From positions 2,169,038 through 2,233,037 of the forward strand of contig ML976656.1 in the NCBI GenBank assembly GCA_010015655.1: a stretch of DNA of 64,000 bases. The letters run 5' to 3'. How positions within the stretch are numbered: position 1 is the stretch's first letter; every line of letters starts with the position of its first letter. The position numbers and the translations under genes are program-made. Below are positions 9,964 to 21,107 of this stretch, piece after piece. This DNA comes from Bimuria novae-zelandiae CBS 107.79. Taxonomy: Eukaryota > Ascomycota > Dothideomycetes > Pleosporales > Didymosphaeriaceae. The notes under the pieces were generated by a model, which was given only the letters and a program-made list of their open reading frames with translations, was not told the origin of the DNA and made no database searches.

Positions 9964-10638
9964 ATGTCTCCAATCCTATCAACCCTAGTCTTCACGGCTG
10001 CCGCGACGGCCCAATTAACCACCTCCATTTGGATGCCGTCACCGTACCAGGATGACATAAACATTGGCTTCCTCGCATCTGTCGTCGGCGTCAACGAGGG
10101 AAAGACTACCTTGGCCCTGCATTTCGACGACCAAACCGACCTGAAGACGGCGGGATACATAATCGACCACAAGCCGAACACTATGACGTTCGAAAAAGGC
10201 GGGTTCGAAGCAGTTTCTACCGAATCCGCGCAAGACGATGTGCCAGCATCCACAGTCACGTACGGTTGCCAGTTGAATTCACCCAAAAGCGCAAGTGCCG
10301 GCGGGGTATGCAGTTTCGTATCCGACGGTTCAGCGCTCTCCGACAGCGCGGGGGGTCATACGTACTCAATTGAGGAGGAAGACATCGCCACGTACCAGGT
10401 CGTCATCACAGCAGGCACGGAGAAACTGCGCGCCACGGCCGGCGCCACGCCATCGAGCAGCGGACCGGCGCCCACCGCAACCCTCGCTTTCTCTTTGCAC
10501 AGAGGTCAGAATGTTGTTCCGACGGCGACTGCGCCGCCAGATGCGCCTGCGCAAGCTACGGGCGCGGCTGGAGTAGTGTTGCCGCTGCATCCTGCTGTTG
10601 CTGGTCTGGGTGCCGCTGCGATGGCTTTCTTGCTTTAA
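9964..10638 (+). CDS. secreted, probably GPI-anchored surface protein
   Basis: The start is taken at 9964 (context AAAACAATG) rather than at the upstream in-frame ATG at 9826, because only this start gives a signal peptide (MSPILSTLVFTAAATAQ). The protein has 224 residues. A beta-rich middle (about residues 20-150, two cysteines) is followed by a Ser/Thr/Pro/Ala-rich stalk. A C-terminal hydrophobic stretch ending GLGAAAMAFLL follows small residues (Gly-Ala-Ala-Gly), as expected for GPI attachment. This architecture is common in ascomycete wall proteins. No enzyme motif is seen. Location at the plasma membrane or wall is inferred. Confidence 0.8.
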   Translation: MSPILSTLVFTAAATAQLTTSIWMPSPYQDDINIGFLASVVGVNEGKTTLALHFDDQTDLKTAGYIIDHKPNTMTFEKGGFEAVSTESAQDDVPASTVTYGCQLNSPKSASAGGVCSFVSDGSALSDSAGGHTYSIEEEDIATYQVVITAGTEKLRATAGATPSSSGPAPTATLAFSLHRGQNVVPTATAPPDAPAQATGAAGVVLPLHPAVAGLGAAAMAFLL

Positions 10639-11838
10639 GCGTTATGCCTCGCCATTTCCTTTGTTCAATTCGTCTACGACGTTTAATGAATCGTCAACGA
10701 GGGAGGGTGGATGCGGTGGGGCTTTGGATCGACGACGGATTGGTGTGTTGAACGATCAGATAATGGATGGATGTGTGAGATACCCGCAGAAATGCACCGC
10801 AGCGATTGATGGATATGTGAACCTTCTTCATGATCATTTTTTCATCGGAGATGTCGACGAACAGTGCGAATCGTGCCTGACTATTACAGTCACTGCGCAG
10901 GTGCGGAACCTGGTGAAGCAGCGCCATTTCCACGCGTACTTCTCTCGGAGCACTTCACTGAGCTACTGGAGTTCGCAGTACTCCTCGGCTGACATGGCAT
11001 CAAAAATCTCCTTCCTCGCATCCCTCCTTGTCCCGCCTCGTCCCACCCAGTCCTTACAGCCACTTTTCTTTCATGGCCACATGCACTACAAGCAACACAG
11101 CTGCCTCGAATAGCCCAGTCGCCTCCATCTTACACATTCCAAAAGTGCAACCGTCACCTTGCGTCTACTTGTAGCACCCAGTATCGAAGTATTCATCCTC
11201 TGATCAGGAAGCCTGACGTAACTTGACTGACAGCGCAGGCTCACCACGAATTTCTCCATGTAGCGCTCCAACAATGCCTCAGTTCCGGCTTAATGTGTAC
11301 CACCTGTTGTTTGAATACTTGGCGCAAACGTAAGAACCGTCGGCAAAGGGTTGCGTGTGCGGATAGAGCGGCGGTCTGCAGCCATTCAGATGTGATTTTC
11401 GATTTTGGATGTGGAATGAGCCAGTGCAGCGCCTCAGAGGGTGAGAAGGCACGGTTTGTCTAGCGGTAGGGAAGCGGTGAGAAGTTAGGGCAGGCAGCAC
11501 GTTGGGATTACGAGAGAAGGGAAGTTGTCAATGAGAACAGAGCGAGCGGCTCGTGCATGGATAGTTTGAGGTTGGTTGGGCGGTAGAAAACCTACCAACA
11601 CGTCTGCGCCGCCGTGGCATTAATAATGGTGATACTCGAGTGGTCAGCAAAGAGGGACGCGAGTTCAACCAGCCTGAAGTGTAAAGCGCCACATGGCCAT
11701 TCACTATCACGATGTGAACACGTTGACAGGGCGCATGGGCAGAGATGCAAGACACAAGATTGTGGAAACCATTTTCAATTCTATGAAGGGCAAAAGCTAC
11801 GAACGTCTCCGAGACGCCTAGACTTCGACGTGATGGCC
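10639..11838. other. 1.2-kb intergenic region, no gene seen
   Basis: The flanking genes converge here. The short ORFs on both strands lack domains, signal peptides or introns that would extend them. I see no tRNA or repeat. Confidence 0.5.
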
Positions 11839-12911
11839 CTATGCCTCGAAGTCAGAGTCCTCACCATTCATCTCCCCATGGCAGGAATCGGAGTGTTTCC
11901 AGGGATGCCACGCCGGAACCCTGGTGATGATAGCCTCATTCCAGCACTCATGTTGTTTCTTCCCCTTCAGTTTCGAACACAGGTTGTCCAACCGCGCTTC
12001 ATCAGCGTCGCTGAAGATGAGTCCCAGGAGCACCTTCCTGTTATCGGTGGAGATCTTCTCTTTGCAGTCCGTCTGATCGCGATGTTTCTTGCACAAGAGG
12101 CGGCAGGCAGCGCGCGAGTAGCCGCTAGTGTGAGGGTGGCACATGGCGTAGCAGTTGACCCGGAGGTGCTTGTGTCCACGCTTCTCGAGAGCGGCACGGG
12201 GAAAGGTGATATCGGAGTCGGAGTCGGAGTCGGAGTCGGGGCCGGAAGCGAAATCGTCTTCGTTCTTAGAGCCCTGGAAGTCGCTGTCGAGATCGCCATT
12301 GGAGGTGGCGGCTTCGGCAGTGGCCAAGTCGACTTCCAGGCTGTGATCCTCGCGGTCGCCCAAGCACTTTGAGCAATCCTCCACCCAAAACGGATTGAGA
12401 TGCGTACATAAGAAAGCGGTTCGTTTCCTGTAATTAGCACCTTCGAAAGCACCTTGCCACCATTCCCTTCGGAAGGCCATGGACAGGAGCTTGTCCACCT
12501 TTTCTTTCTTGAGCTTCACTCCCCCCTATGTGAAGCTATATCAGCAGATTGTGCAAATTCACAATGAATAATAGAGTGAGAAGGGACGCTCAGACGAAGG
12601 AAAGATGTAAAGGCAAATCGTGATGACGATATGTATAAACAGGAGGGAGGTGTCGGAGGAAAGATCGGACAAGAAAGGACACAGTTACATACGTCGACTG
12701 AGCGGCTACCACAGACGGACCAGCAAATTTCCTTGTCTTGGGCGCATATGTGTTTACAGTTGACACGGAGAGAACCTTCGCCACAGCTGCGCGGTTCGAC
12801 GTGGGTGGCGAACAGAGAAGACGTCGAATTCGTGTCCAGAGTGGCAGAGACGGTGAAGAAGAGGGCCATTAAGGCCAGGAGGAAGAATGGCATGTTCTTA
12901 ACGAACAACAT
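11839..12911 (-). CDS. Cys-rich secreted protein with a duplicated motif
   Basis: Exon 1 (12911-12693) encodes a signal peptide (MPFFLLALMALFFTVSA core) and SCGEGSLRVNCKHICAQDKE plus ICWSVC. A 167-bp intron (GTATGT at 12692 to CACATAG at 12526) leads in phase 0 into exon 2 (12525-11839), about 301 residues in total. Exon 2 has FLCTHLNPFWVEDCSKC, an acidic (Asp-Ser)n run from a 6-bp microsatellite (12212-12235), and a second copy of the exon-1 motif, HLRVNCYAMCH, followed by CRLLCKKH. So LRVNCxxxC occurs twice. I recognise no named domain. A secreted, disulfide-bonded protein or effector-like role is possible but unproven. Two separate genes is the alternative model. Confidence 0.6.
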
Positions 12912-14319
12912 GTCGAGTCTCGATTCGTCGGGTAACTTTCTAACGAGGTTGTTGGGTTGACGTGAAAGAAAGTCAGAAGGGAAGAAGAAAAGAGAGAGAT
13001 ACACATACTGTTTTGGAAGCCACTATGAACCGACAGCCAGAGCAAGAAGCGGGTTTGTAGAGAGCGCCCCTGGAGCGGAATCTGTGGAAACCACTGCCGA
13101 AACCAGGAATCGGTCCTCAACGACGGTGCGCTCACTATCGTTGAGTTCCAGCGCCTTGTTGTGGGGTGTAGTTTTCCCCAGAATGGCTTTCAAGGTTTAA
13201 TGTGGATCAATGTCATTGTGGAGACGAAATCGCCGTACTATATCGCCGTACTATATTCACTTCCAATGGATGAGATATAGATCCTCCATAGCGTCGCCCG
13301 TTCTTCGTCCCAAGTCGGATCTTGCAATCCTGAATGATAGTAGTGGACATCGACCAAGGCTTCCTCTAGAATTGTTGAGATCCGTCGGCAAGTGCATCCC
13401 ATGGAGCGTTAGGTCTAATTCATGCAGGTGCATTCAACACGTGGGTAAGTTCAACCCGCGGGGTTGCAACTGGTGCTTTTGGGTTGCAGCCAAAATATCA
13501 CACAACACAAGTTTAGAGCTTGGTCGGCGTACACTTTCCCGTGCTCGACGAGGTACCCCTAGAAAGGTGCTACGGGGCAGACGATCCGCTTGTCAATAGC
13601 CTCGTGTATTCCAACAATTCAACAAGACACCGAACAAGAATGGTTCGAATAGGATTACCAAAATCCAAGGCTTGGCTGCTATAGTAGCCTACCAGCATTC
13701 AAGTAAAGGAAACAGCATTGCGTACCTATGGTAGGAGCTAAGTTCTCAGGCTTTCCTTCAACACTTTTTCGAAGTATTGGCGAAGCTCATGGTGGAGAAT
13801 TTCAGCGACGGTCGCCCCTGATTGATGTGGGACGGTCGTATAGTCGTTCGAATCGGCGACTGCTCGTTCAGCTGCTTAGTCAGAACTTCACTGCGGTGAG
13901 AGAATTGTGAACAACTTGGGAGTCTTGATCAAGGTTCAGTAACTAGAAAGCAATGCTCGATGATTTTTTTTTTTTTTTTTTTTTTTTTGATAACAGTGTG
14001 TACGTGCGAGAACTGAAGTCAGCTAACCAGGTGTTGCGGCGCCCTGGCGCTTGAGCTGGTCGACGCGCACCAGTTGGAATCTGACGACCCATCAACTGCA
14101 ACACACGCCACGCTTGATGGCTCGGAGTAACCAACATGACATGGCTGCATCCGTCATGTATCGGTGAAGGGAGCACTTTGCAGCGGGTCGGCACTTCATT
14201 CTCGGTCTCCGATGGCGTCGGGAAAACTGCCCCTCCATGTTTCATCAACAGCAGCCCCGCGTTGCGAACTTTCTAACTATTCTCCACCGACCACATAGAC
14301 ACATAAAGACACATTCACA
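12912..14319. other. 1.4-kb divergent intergenic region with poly(T) tract
   Basis: This lies between the secreted-protein gene (minus) and adenosine kinase (plus). A run of 25 T occupies 13964-13988. I see no supported gene, RNA or transposon end. The A/C-rich leader before 14320 is typical of fungal promoters. Confidence 0.5.
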
Positions 14320-15526
14320 ATGGCCAAGGGAAACTTTGAACTTCTTGCGCTGGAGAACCCTCTCCTTGACATTCAGGGTGTCGGGTAGGTTCCTTCCGCA
14401 GCAATTGATGGTGCAGAATACGGAAAGCACGACCCACAGCTAATGCGTTACACGCAGCGATGAGAAGCTGCTTGAAAAGTACAGCCTCAAGGCCAACGAC
14501 GCCATTCTCGCCGAAGAGAAGCACCTCGGCCTCTACGAAGACCTGATCCAGAACTACAATGCCGTGCTCATCGCCGGCGGAGCTGCCCAGAACTCGGCCC
14601 GCGGTGCGCAGTACCTGCTCCCCGAAGACTCGACCGTGTACATTGGCTGCGTTGGCAAGGACAAGTATGGCCAGACGCTCGAGGAGATCAACAAGAAGGC
14701 GGGCGTGAAGACACTGTACCGCTACGACGAGAAGGCGCCCACCGGCCGGTGCGGCGTCGTCATCACCGGCCACAACCGCTCGCTCTGCACCGACCTTGCC
14801 GCTGCAAACCTTTACAACGTCGACCACCTGAAGCAGCCTGAGGTCTGGAAGTACGTCGAGGACGCCAAAGTCTTCTATGTCGGTGGCTATCATCTGACCG
14901 TCTCGGTGCCGGCCATCCTGGCGTTGGCCGAGCACGCCGCCGCGAATGACAAGGTGAGACTGAGCCACGATACTCACCATACACATGCTAAATATCAATA
15001 GACCTTCGTGTTCAATCTCTCTGCGCCATTCATCGCGCAATTCTTCAAGGACCAGCTGGACTCTGTCTTGCCCTACGTAGACATCCTGATTGGAAACGAG
15101 GCCGAGGCCGCCGCATACGCTGAGTCCCACAGCATCGCCTCCAAGGATGTCAAGGAGATTGCGAAGGAGATTGCGAAGCTGCCCAAGAAGAACTCCAAGA
15201 AGGAGCGCACCGTTGTCTTCACCCAGGGCACCGACCCTACCATCACCGTCACCGGATCCGAGGCTGTGGAGTACCCTGTCCACGCCATTGGCGCGGAGAA
15301 GATCAACGACACCAACGGGGCTGGGTACGTGGTTACACATGGAACTAGCGAAATGGTTTGCTAATCTGTTCACAGTGACGCTTTCGCCGGTGGTTTCCTC
15401 GCCGGCATCGTCGCGGGCGACGACCTCAAGACTGCCGTCGACAAGGGCCAGTGGCTGGCCAAGCTGAGCATCCAAGAGCTAGGCCCCTCGTACCCTGAGC
15501 CCAAGCAGACCTACACCTCTAGCTGA
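14320..15526 (+). CDS. ADO1: adenosine kinase
   Basis: Four exons (14320-14384, 14458-14953, 15002-15324, 15376-15526) give 344 residues, the usual adenosine kinase length. All introns have GT-AG ends (GTAGGT, GTGAGA, GTACGT). It starts with ENPLLDIQGVGDEKLLEKY, then AGGAAQNSARGAQYLL (ribose contact region) and GCVGKDKYG. Near the end is DTNGAGDAFAGGFLAG, the PfkB signature with the catalytic Asp and anion hole; the third intron cuts inside it. The enzyme phosphorylates adenosine to AMP in the cytosol. It serves purine salvage and removes the adenosine released by S-adenosylhomocysteine hydrolase, which keeps methylation running. ADO1 is the yeast orthologue name. Confidence 0.97.
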
Positions 15527-15816
15527 GCGCTTTGTCGGAGAGCGTGAAGCTCGTGTATTTCAACAATCTACGAGAGTGCATTCGGCTTGGCAGCGCCGAC
15601 TTGCTTGTAATCTAGGCCGAGGAGCCAATATCGACATTCCCGGTTGAGGGATCATGGCGTCGCTATAGGTAGGTAGAATGGCCGTTCAACAGCTATCGGC
15701 ATACCAAAAAGGCGTGATGTGTCAAAAGAAATCAAAATACCCGCTGTGCACACATTGTTTAGATGTTCATCAGGCTTCATTTCGTGACATCATAAAGCGA
15801 ATGTCGAACTACCAAA

Positions 15817-16857
15817 TCAGCCACCACGACCTCGTCCTTGCCCACGAGCGTATATGCTCCGGGGCACGAACTGCAACGCGGACATGCCCGAAGTAAGGCC
15901 TTCCATGGGGTCGGCCTCAGTCTTCGTCTTAGGTGCAGTCTGGGCGACTGCTTCAGGTCTTGCGTGCGGAAGTGATGGCGTTTCGCCGCGTCCACGACCA
16001 CGTCCACCACGACTACCTCTTGGATGAGTAAACCCTCCACGTCCACGCAATCTCACTGGCGAGCGCACCCCATCCTTCATCTCTTTGTCCTCATCATCCT
16101 CCTTATCGCTGCCATCATTTGCATCCTCGTCCTTGACTACTTCCATGGCTTCCCCACCCGTACTACTTACGCTTTCACCTTGTCGCCTGCTAGTGGTTGA
16201 GGTGGTTGAGTTAACAGTACTCGAGCGTCTACGATGAGGTGGCCTGAGCATGGAGCTCCTGCGGTCAATCCCGTCGTTCACGATGAAGAAATCATAATTG
16301 CGCGGGAACTGGTGTTTGTCGATGCAGTGGAGGCGCCGCTTGAAAGGCGTGGAGCACAAGCGGTCGCAGTCTGGCACGAGGCAGGCAAACTAGCGCCGTG
16401 GTGGTCAGTGTAAGTGAAAAGGAAGGAGAGACATACAGTGAGACCCAACTCTGGCATAACATGTCATAGGTGGCCCTCCAACTGCGGTACAGCCTGGTGC
16501 ACGTGAGGAAAGCGAACCTACCGTTTTCTCCCCGCGGTCCCGCTTCGCCGCACTGATGGGGTCATGGTTCTCTGCAATGTGCAGGCTCAGAAAGTGCTGG
16601 TCCGGAAAATTCTTGTGGCAGTCTGTGCATCGGTTCATGTGCGTCTTCTGATAGTGCACATGGTAGTCCTCAAACGAGGTGAATGCGAGCGGCCCGTGGG
16701 GCGGCAGCGAGCATTTCATAACCGCGGCGTTGTCAGACACGGCGCTTTCGGCATCGAGATGGACAATCTTGACGTCTACAGATTGCTCGCGCGAGAAGGG
16801 TGTCGTCGGGGCTTCTGAAGACGACAGCGAGTCCTCGCGTGAGCGCTTGTGTCCCAT
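15817..16857 (-). CDS. C2H2 zinc finger protein, ZNF511-like
   Basis: Exon 1 (16857-16522) and exon 2 (16389-15817) join in phase 0 across a 132-bp intron (GTAGGT to GCTAG), giving 302 residues. The finger region has MKCSLPPHGPLAF, then HMNRCTDCHKNFPDQHFLSL followed by HIAENHD. After the junction comes FACLVPDCDRLCSTPFKRRL, then HCIDKHQFPRNYDFFIVNDG. This order of fingers and the FPxxYDFFIVNDG motif match the conserved ZNF511 family. The tail is acidic (EDDEDKE), then Arg/Gly-rich with RGRGG and SRGGRGRGRG repeats, suggesting nucleic-acid binding. Cellular role is unknown. It shares a 551-bp promoter region with the divergent SMG7-like gene. Confidence 0.88.
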
Positions 16858-17408
16858 GTCGGGGAGTGGATGGTGGGGTGTTGAGAAACGAGGGACAGTA
16901 CCTTTTCCGGTGAGAGTGCCCTCAGGTTGGCTGCGAGGCTGCGGTGAGTGTGTGTGTTTCGCGGTATAGCCCGGGGTCCACTACGGCACGTACACTTCTC
17001 TTTACCGTCATTAGTCGGCAGCTGCACAGGGCGGATTGTTGGTGAAGGCCAGGGTCCCACTACCACCACCGCCGGTTCGCCGAGGCGCGCCTTCCCGCCT
17101 TGAGCCTCGATCCCTCACCCATTTCACTTTCGTGTCTTGCTCGAACCCTCACCACTAAGCCCTCGCCCCCTTCCCGAACGCCTATTCACCTTGGACCGCC
17201 GCAAGCACGCCTTGCGCGCAGCTTGCCGCCCTCACCCCCGTTTGCCTGTCTCACGTTGCTTGTGCCTTCTTGGGGCATAAATCGCATTGTCACTCCATGG
17301 AGCAGCCCAGCCACACCACCCGCCGTTTCTCTCTCTGCGTCTTCGTCTGACCTGCCGGCCGACCGTGGGGTCACACACATGCACGTCGCCGGCTCCTCCA
17401 CCTGAAGC
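16858..17408. promoter_or_regulatory. divergent promoter region
   Basis: The ZNF511-like gene (minus) and the SMG7/EST1-like gene (plus) start at either edge, so this 551-bp C/T-rich interval must hold both promoters. No TATA box stands out. Confidence 0.5.
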
Positions 17409-20220
17409 ATGGCCACGCACACGAAACAGCTGCTCAGGCACGACTCTCCCGCCCGCCCGCCGCAGACCATGCTGACGGATCCCTCCAGCCGGGTGCGCGC
17501 CATCGAGGAACGACTCACCAAGCTTGCCGAGAGCAATGCCTCTGGCGCTGATCTCGCGGCTCTCCTTCAAGAGTAGGCCACCCCGTGTCAGAGTGAAGGA
17601 ATGTACGCCTGCTGACCCCCGCCAGGTACCGCATCACCTGCGAGAATGTCATTTTCGCCGACTTCGAAGCGGCTTCGGCCAACCAGGTCGAACCGCAACT
17701 CTGGAGCGCCCACCTCAAAGTGAACACCGTGTTCCGAAAGGAAAACCGCTCGGTATGGTCCCCACTAAGCCTGCGAGAAACCAATGGGCTGACGAGAAAC
17801 AGTTGAAAAAGCATGCGAAAGAGCGTGTCGTCGAACTGCGCAAGTTCCAGAAGAGCTACATGCAGTTCATCAAGGCGAGCCAGCGCTTCTATCGCCAGTA
17901 CATATTAAACTTGGACGCCCAGTTTGAGGGCATTCCCGAGCTGCGCAAAGTGGCTCACACGTGGAAGGATGATCGTACGTCAGATGTGCCTCTGAAAGAC
18001 GCCGCTCATTGTGACGCAGCTACCCGCACCTCCAACCCCCAGCGCATTGCCGCGTCTTTGAAGAGCCAGATCCTCCACTCCTGCTACCAGACGCTCATTC
18101 AACTCGGCGACCTCTCCCGATACCGTGAAACTGAGCTCGGCGACGAGAAAGAGCGCAAATGGGGCCCTGCCATTGGCTACTACAATTTGGCCGCCGACAT
18201 CTATCCCGACTCCGGACATTCCCATAACCAGCTGGCCGTAATCGCGCGCGAGGATGGAAACCATTTCCGTGTCGTGTACCACATCTATCGTTCTCTCGCG
18301 AGCAAGCACCCGTATCCGCAAGCTCAGGGAAATCTTGAGTTGGAATTCAAGAGGATCGTGGTAGCCTGGGAGAAAGGAGAATCAATCAATAACAACCGAT
18401 CTGGCGATGGCGCGAATTCTACCCGTGCCCTAAACGCTTGGTTTGTTCGACTGCACAGCAAGTGTTACAAGGGAGAAGAGTTCAAGGAGCATGATGAGCT
18501 TGAGGGCGAGGTGCTTAGCCAACTAGCTGTCGAGCTCAAGGAGCGCTCTTTGGAAGGTGCCCTTCAGAAGATCATTCTGATCAACCTAGCCGCCGAGTAC
18601 TTCTCGACCATGCAGCTGCAGGGACCATCTCCGTCGAAGAACGTTTTGAAGACATATTTCTACTTTCTCCGATTGAACGTCAAGACGTTCTTCACTCTCC
18701 TCCAGGTCATGCAGCCTGAGCTTGAGAGTTCGTTTGAGGGCAATGACGTGACTCAGAACGGCGACCGTATACATCAACTCTCGGACAAGATCACTGCGGT
18801 TGCGCGTCGCGTATTGCCCGGTCTGAGACTGTACAGCACATGGTTCACACGGTTCTGGAATGTCCTCAATGCTAACATTGCTGACACCTTGACCAAGGTG
18901 GAGGTACAGGAGCTCTGGAAAGCATATGCCGCCACGCTGACACTTCTGACTTCGAGTTTCCCTGCGGACCAGCTGCCTCAGGATCCTTCCGATAGCTATC
19001 TACTTGAGGAGGATATCGAAACTATCGGATTTCAGCCCCTGATCTCTGCCGACACGACGAGACTGTGGTACAAGGACGGGGTCTTGAAGCCAAAATGCAC
19101 GGACGTTGAACGGAGCCATCCGAACGTCGAGATGCTCATGCGGGTTAGAGACCTGCTAATCGATGGTCTCATGCTCACGCAAAACCCCGAGGCCCCGTTG
19201 GATCTTGATGGGCCTCGCTTTGTTTACCGCGAGGAAGGACTCCCATCCGAGTTACTTGCAAGCCCTCACAACCGCGCCGATGGTTCTCCTGTGATGCCTG
19301 TGGAGCCCGTAGACTTCCTGCTCTTCCCGTCAGAGGCACCTGTCGCGGACGATCAGAAGTCATACTCCGTCGTGGCAGCTTCTGAGACGGCTTCCACCAT
19401 GGCGGCTAAGGACTCTGCTATGAATCAGCTGGTAGACGATCTAGTCGGACCAGATGGTCTGGATCCTTTACTGGAAGAAGATGAGAACATTCCGCCCACT
19501 CCGCCTGAACAGACATTCGAAGACACAGCGCTGGTCTCGGATAACACCTATGGCCCGGCGACGTTCTCGATTAGCGATCTGGTTAATACCGTCCAGAACT
19601 ACAAAAAGCCAAGCGGATCTCCAGCGACGCCGCTGATGTCTACACCAATGGGCCGTACTGCTTCGACGTCATCCATGCGCGGACCTGCTAATCTTCCGTC
19701 TCTTCCTGACGGACATGGGAACACGAACTCTATCTGGAATCGGAACTATAATGGCACGTCTGGACCAGCCTCTCCTTCCATGCGAAGTAACGCCGACGAC
19801 ATGTGCAGTTCTCCAATGAATGGTGTGCGTCCGCCGCCCGGGTTTTCTGGACACGTCCGTGGGGACTCCGCAGCCTCGCTGCGCAGCTCCGACTTTTCCA
19901 TGGCCAGCACCGTCCAGCCCACGCGTCCCATCTCCGGCATCCAGGGTGGTTTGGGTAGTGGTGCTGCTTGGGGAAACCCAAGCGCCTCGAACTGGGGCTC
20001 CATCTATGGAAACGGCACCAGCAACGGTGCGTATGGTCACCAGGTTTATGGCAACGGCTCTGTTTATGGCCAGCAATACCACCAATACGATGGCCAGTAC
20101 AACCAGTCTGTCCGCGCTAGCGACTTTGGTCTGGCGAGCCCCCTGCTATTCAACAGCTCGTATGTTGAGAAGCAGCCCAGCTCATACAGCCGCACCCCGC
20201 CTAATGGCCAAGGTGGTTGA
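17409..20220 (+). CDS. SMG7/EST1-family protein (14-3-3-like TPR)
   Basis: Start at 17409 (GCATGGCC). Exons are 17409-17572, 17626-17752, 17803-17974 and 18020-20220, giving about 887 residues; the last intron is 45 bp. The N-terminal part has QLWSAHLKVNTVFRKE, then LKKHAKERVVELRKFQKSY and SQRFYRQYI. The TPR-like core has LGDLSRYRE, GPAIGYYNLAADIYPDSGHS, HNQLAVIAREDGNH and YHIYRSLASKHPYPQAQGNL, the hallmark EST1/SMG7 block; it is followed by the EST1 DNA/RNA-binding region. The C-terminus is low-complexity and Gly/Ser/Asn/Tyr-rich. No PIN domain is present, so it is closer to SMG7/Ebs1 than SMG6. The family binds phosphorylated Upf1 in nonsense-mediated decay; some members act with telomerase. 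Confidence 0.92.
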
Positions 20221-21107
20221 TTCGGATGGCTCAGCCGTAGCAGGCTGACCGTTTCCTCTCACCTTCTGTGCACACCCAATTCCCACCCTCCAACAGTCTG
20301 TCTGCGCCTTCAAGAAGCGACGCACTTGCGTCGGAACGACATTCAGCAGGACATCTCTGCGGGATAGCGGTCTTGTGTCCTCTCATCAGCACTAGTTCCT
20401 GTTGCACCGACAGTGACTGCCTGGAATAGGATGCTCTCGCTTTGTCAGGGTTATTACGTGATGGAGGTCGCACATAGGCACCTCGAGTGTGTTTCAGCAT
20501 GCATGCTTTCGTTTTCGCTCCCGATGCCCATCGATGGGCACTGCGGAGTATCTAAAGGCGACCTACTTCGTCGTAGACAGGGTACTAGGTCGCACTCGAT
20601 GTGGTATTCGTCACGGCTGCGTCCGTCATACTTTGTTCAAAAACTGAAAATTGGGATTGGGATTGTGCCTTTCTTCGAGCGCCGGGGCTAGGGAGGACAC
20701 GCGGATGCGCTTGCATCGCGGGATGTCCTAGCAGGCAAGGGCTTATTAGAAGTTGGGACATTATTATCTTGGACTTAAGTAATCCATAACGGAGTTTTGC
20801 GATTTGCGTGCATGAAGGTTATGTGAGAACCCTGGGCCTTGTGCTCTCTGTGTGAGGTGATGATCAAATTGTGCACATGTTTCAAGTTGCGCTACTTGTA
20901 GTCCAAATCCTACATTCTACACGCCGTCCGGCATGCCACCAACGCTGCGTTTTACACAAACCTGCCTCTATACCGCGTAAACGTGCTATATCGTGATTCC
21001 AGGGATCACGCCATTGCCCTGCCCAGCCTATAATGCCGCTAATGCACAAACATTTGAATGCCCTGTCCGAAATGAAACGCCGCCCAATGCTCGCCCTGTA
21101 TATACGC
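20221..21107. other. intergenic between converging genes
   Basis: This interval holds the two 3' regions. No supported ORF, repeat or RNA gene is seen. Confidence 0.5.

Noticed and set aside
11614..12372. 252-codon plus-strand frame
   Set aside because: It lies opposite the Cys-rich secreted gene; its Val/Gly repeat is the reverse reading of the Asp-Ser microsatellite.
13964..13988. Poly(T) tract as the tail of a processed retroposon on the minus strand
   Set aside because: No target duplication and no recognisable body next to it; a simple homopolymer is enough.
14315..15475. 386-codon open frame on the minus strand opposite adenosine kinase
   Set aside because: It is a shadow of the G+C-rich kinase exons and crosses its introns; it has no recognisable domain.
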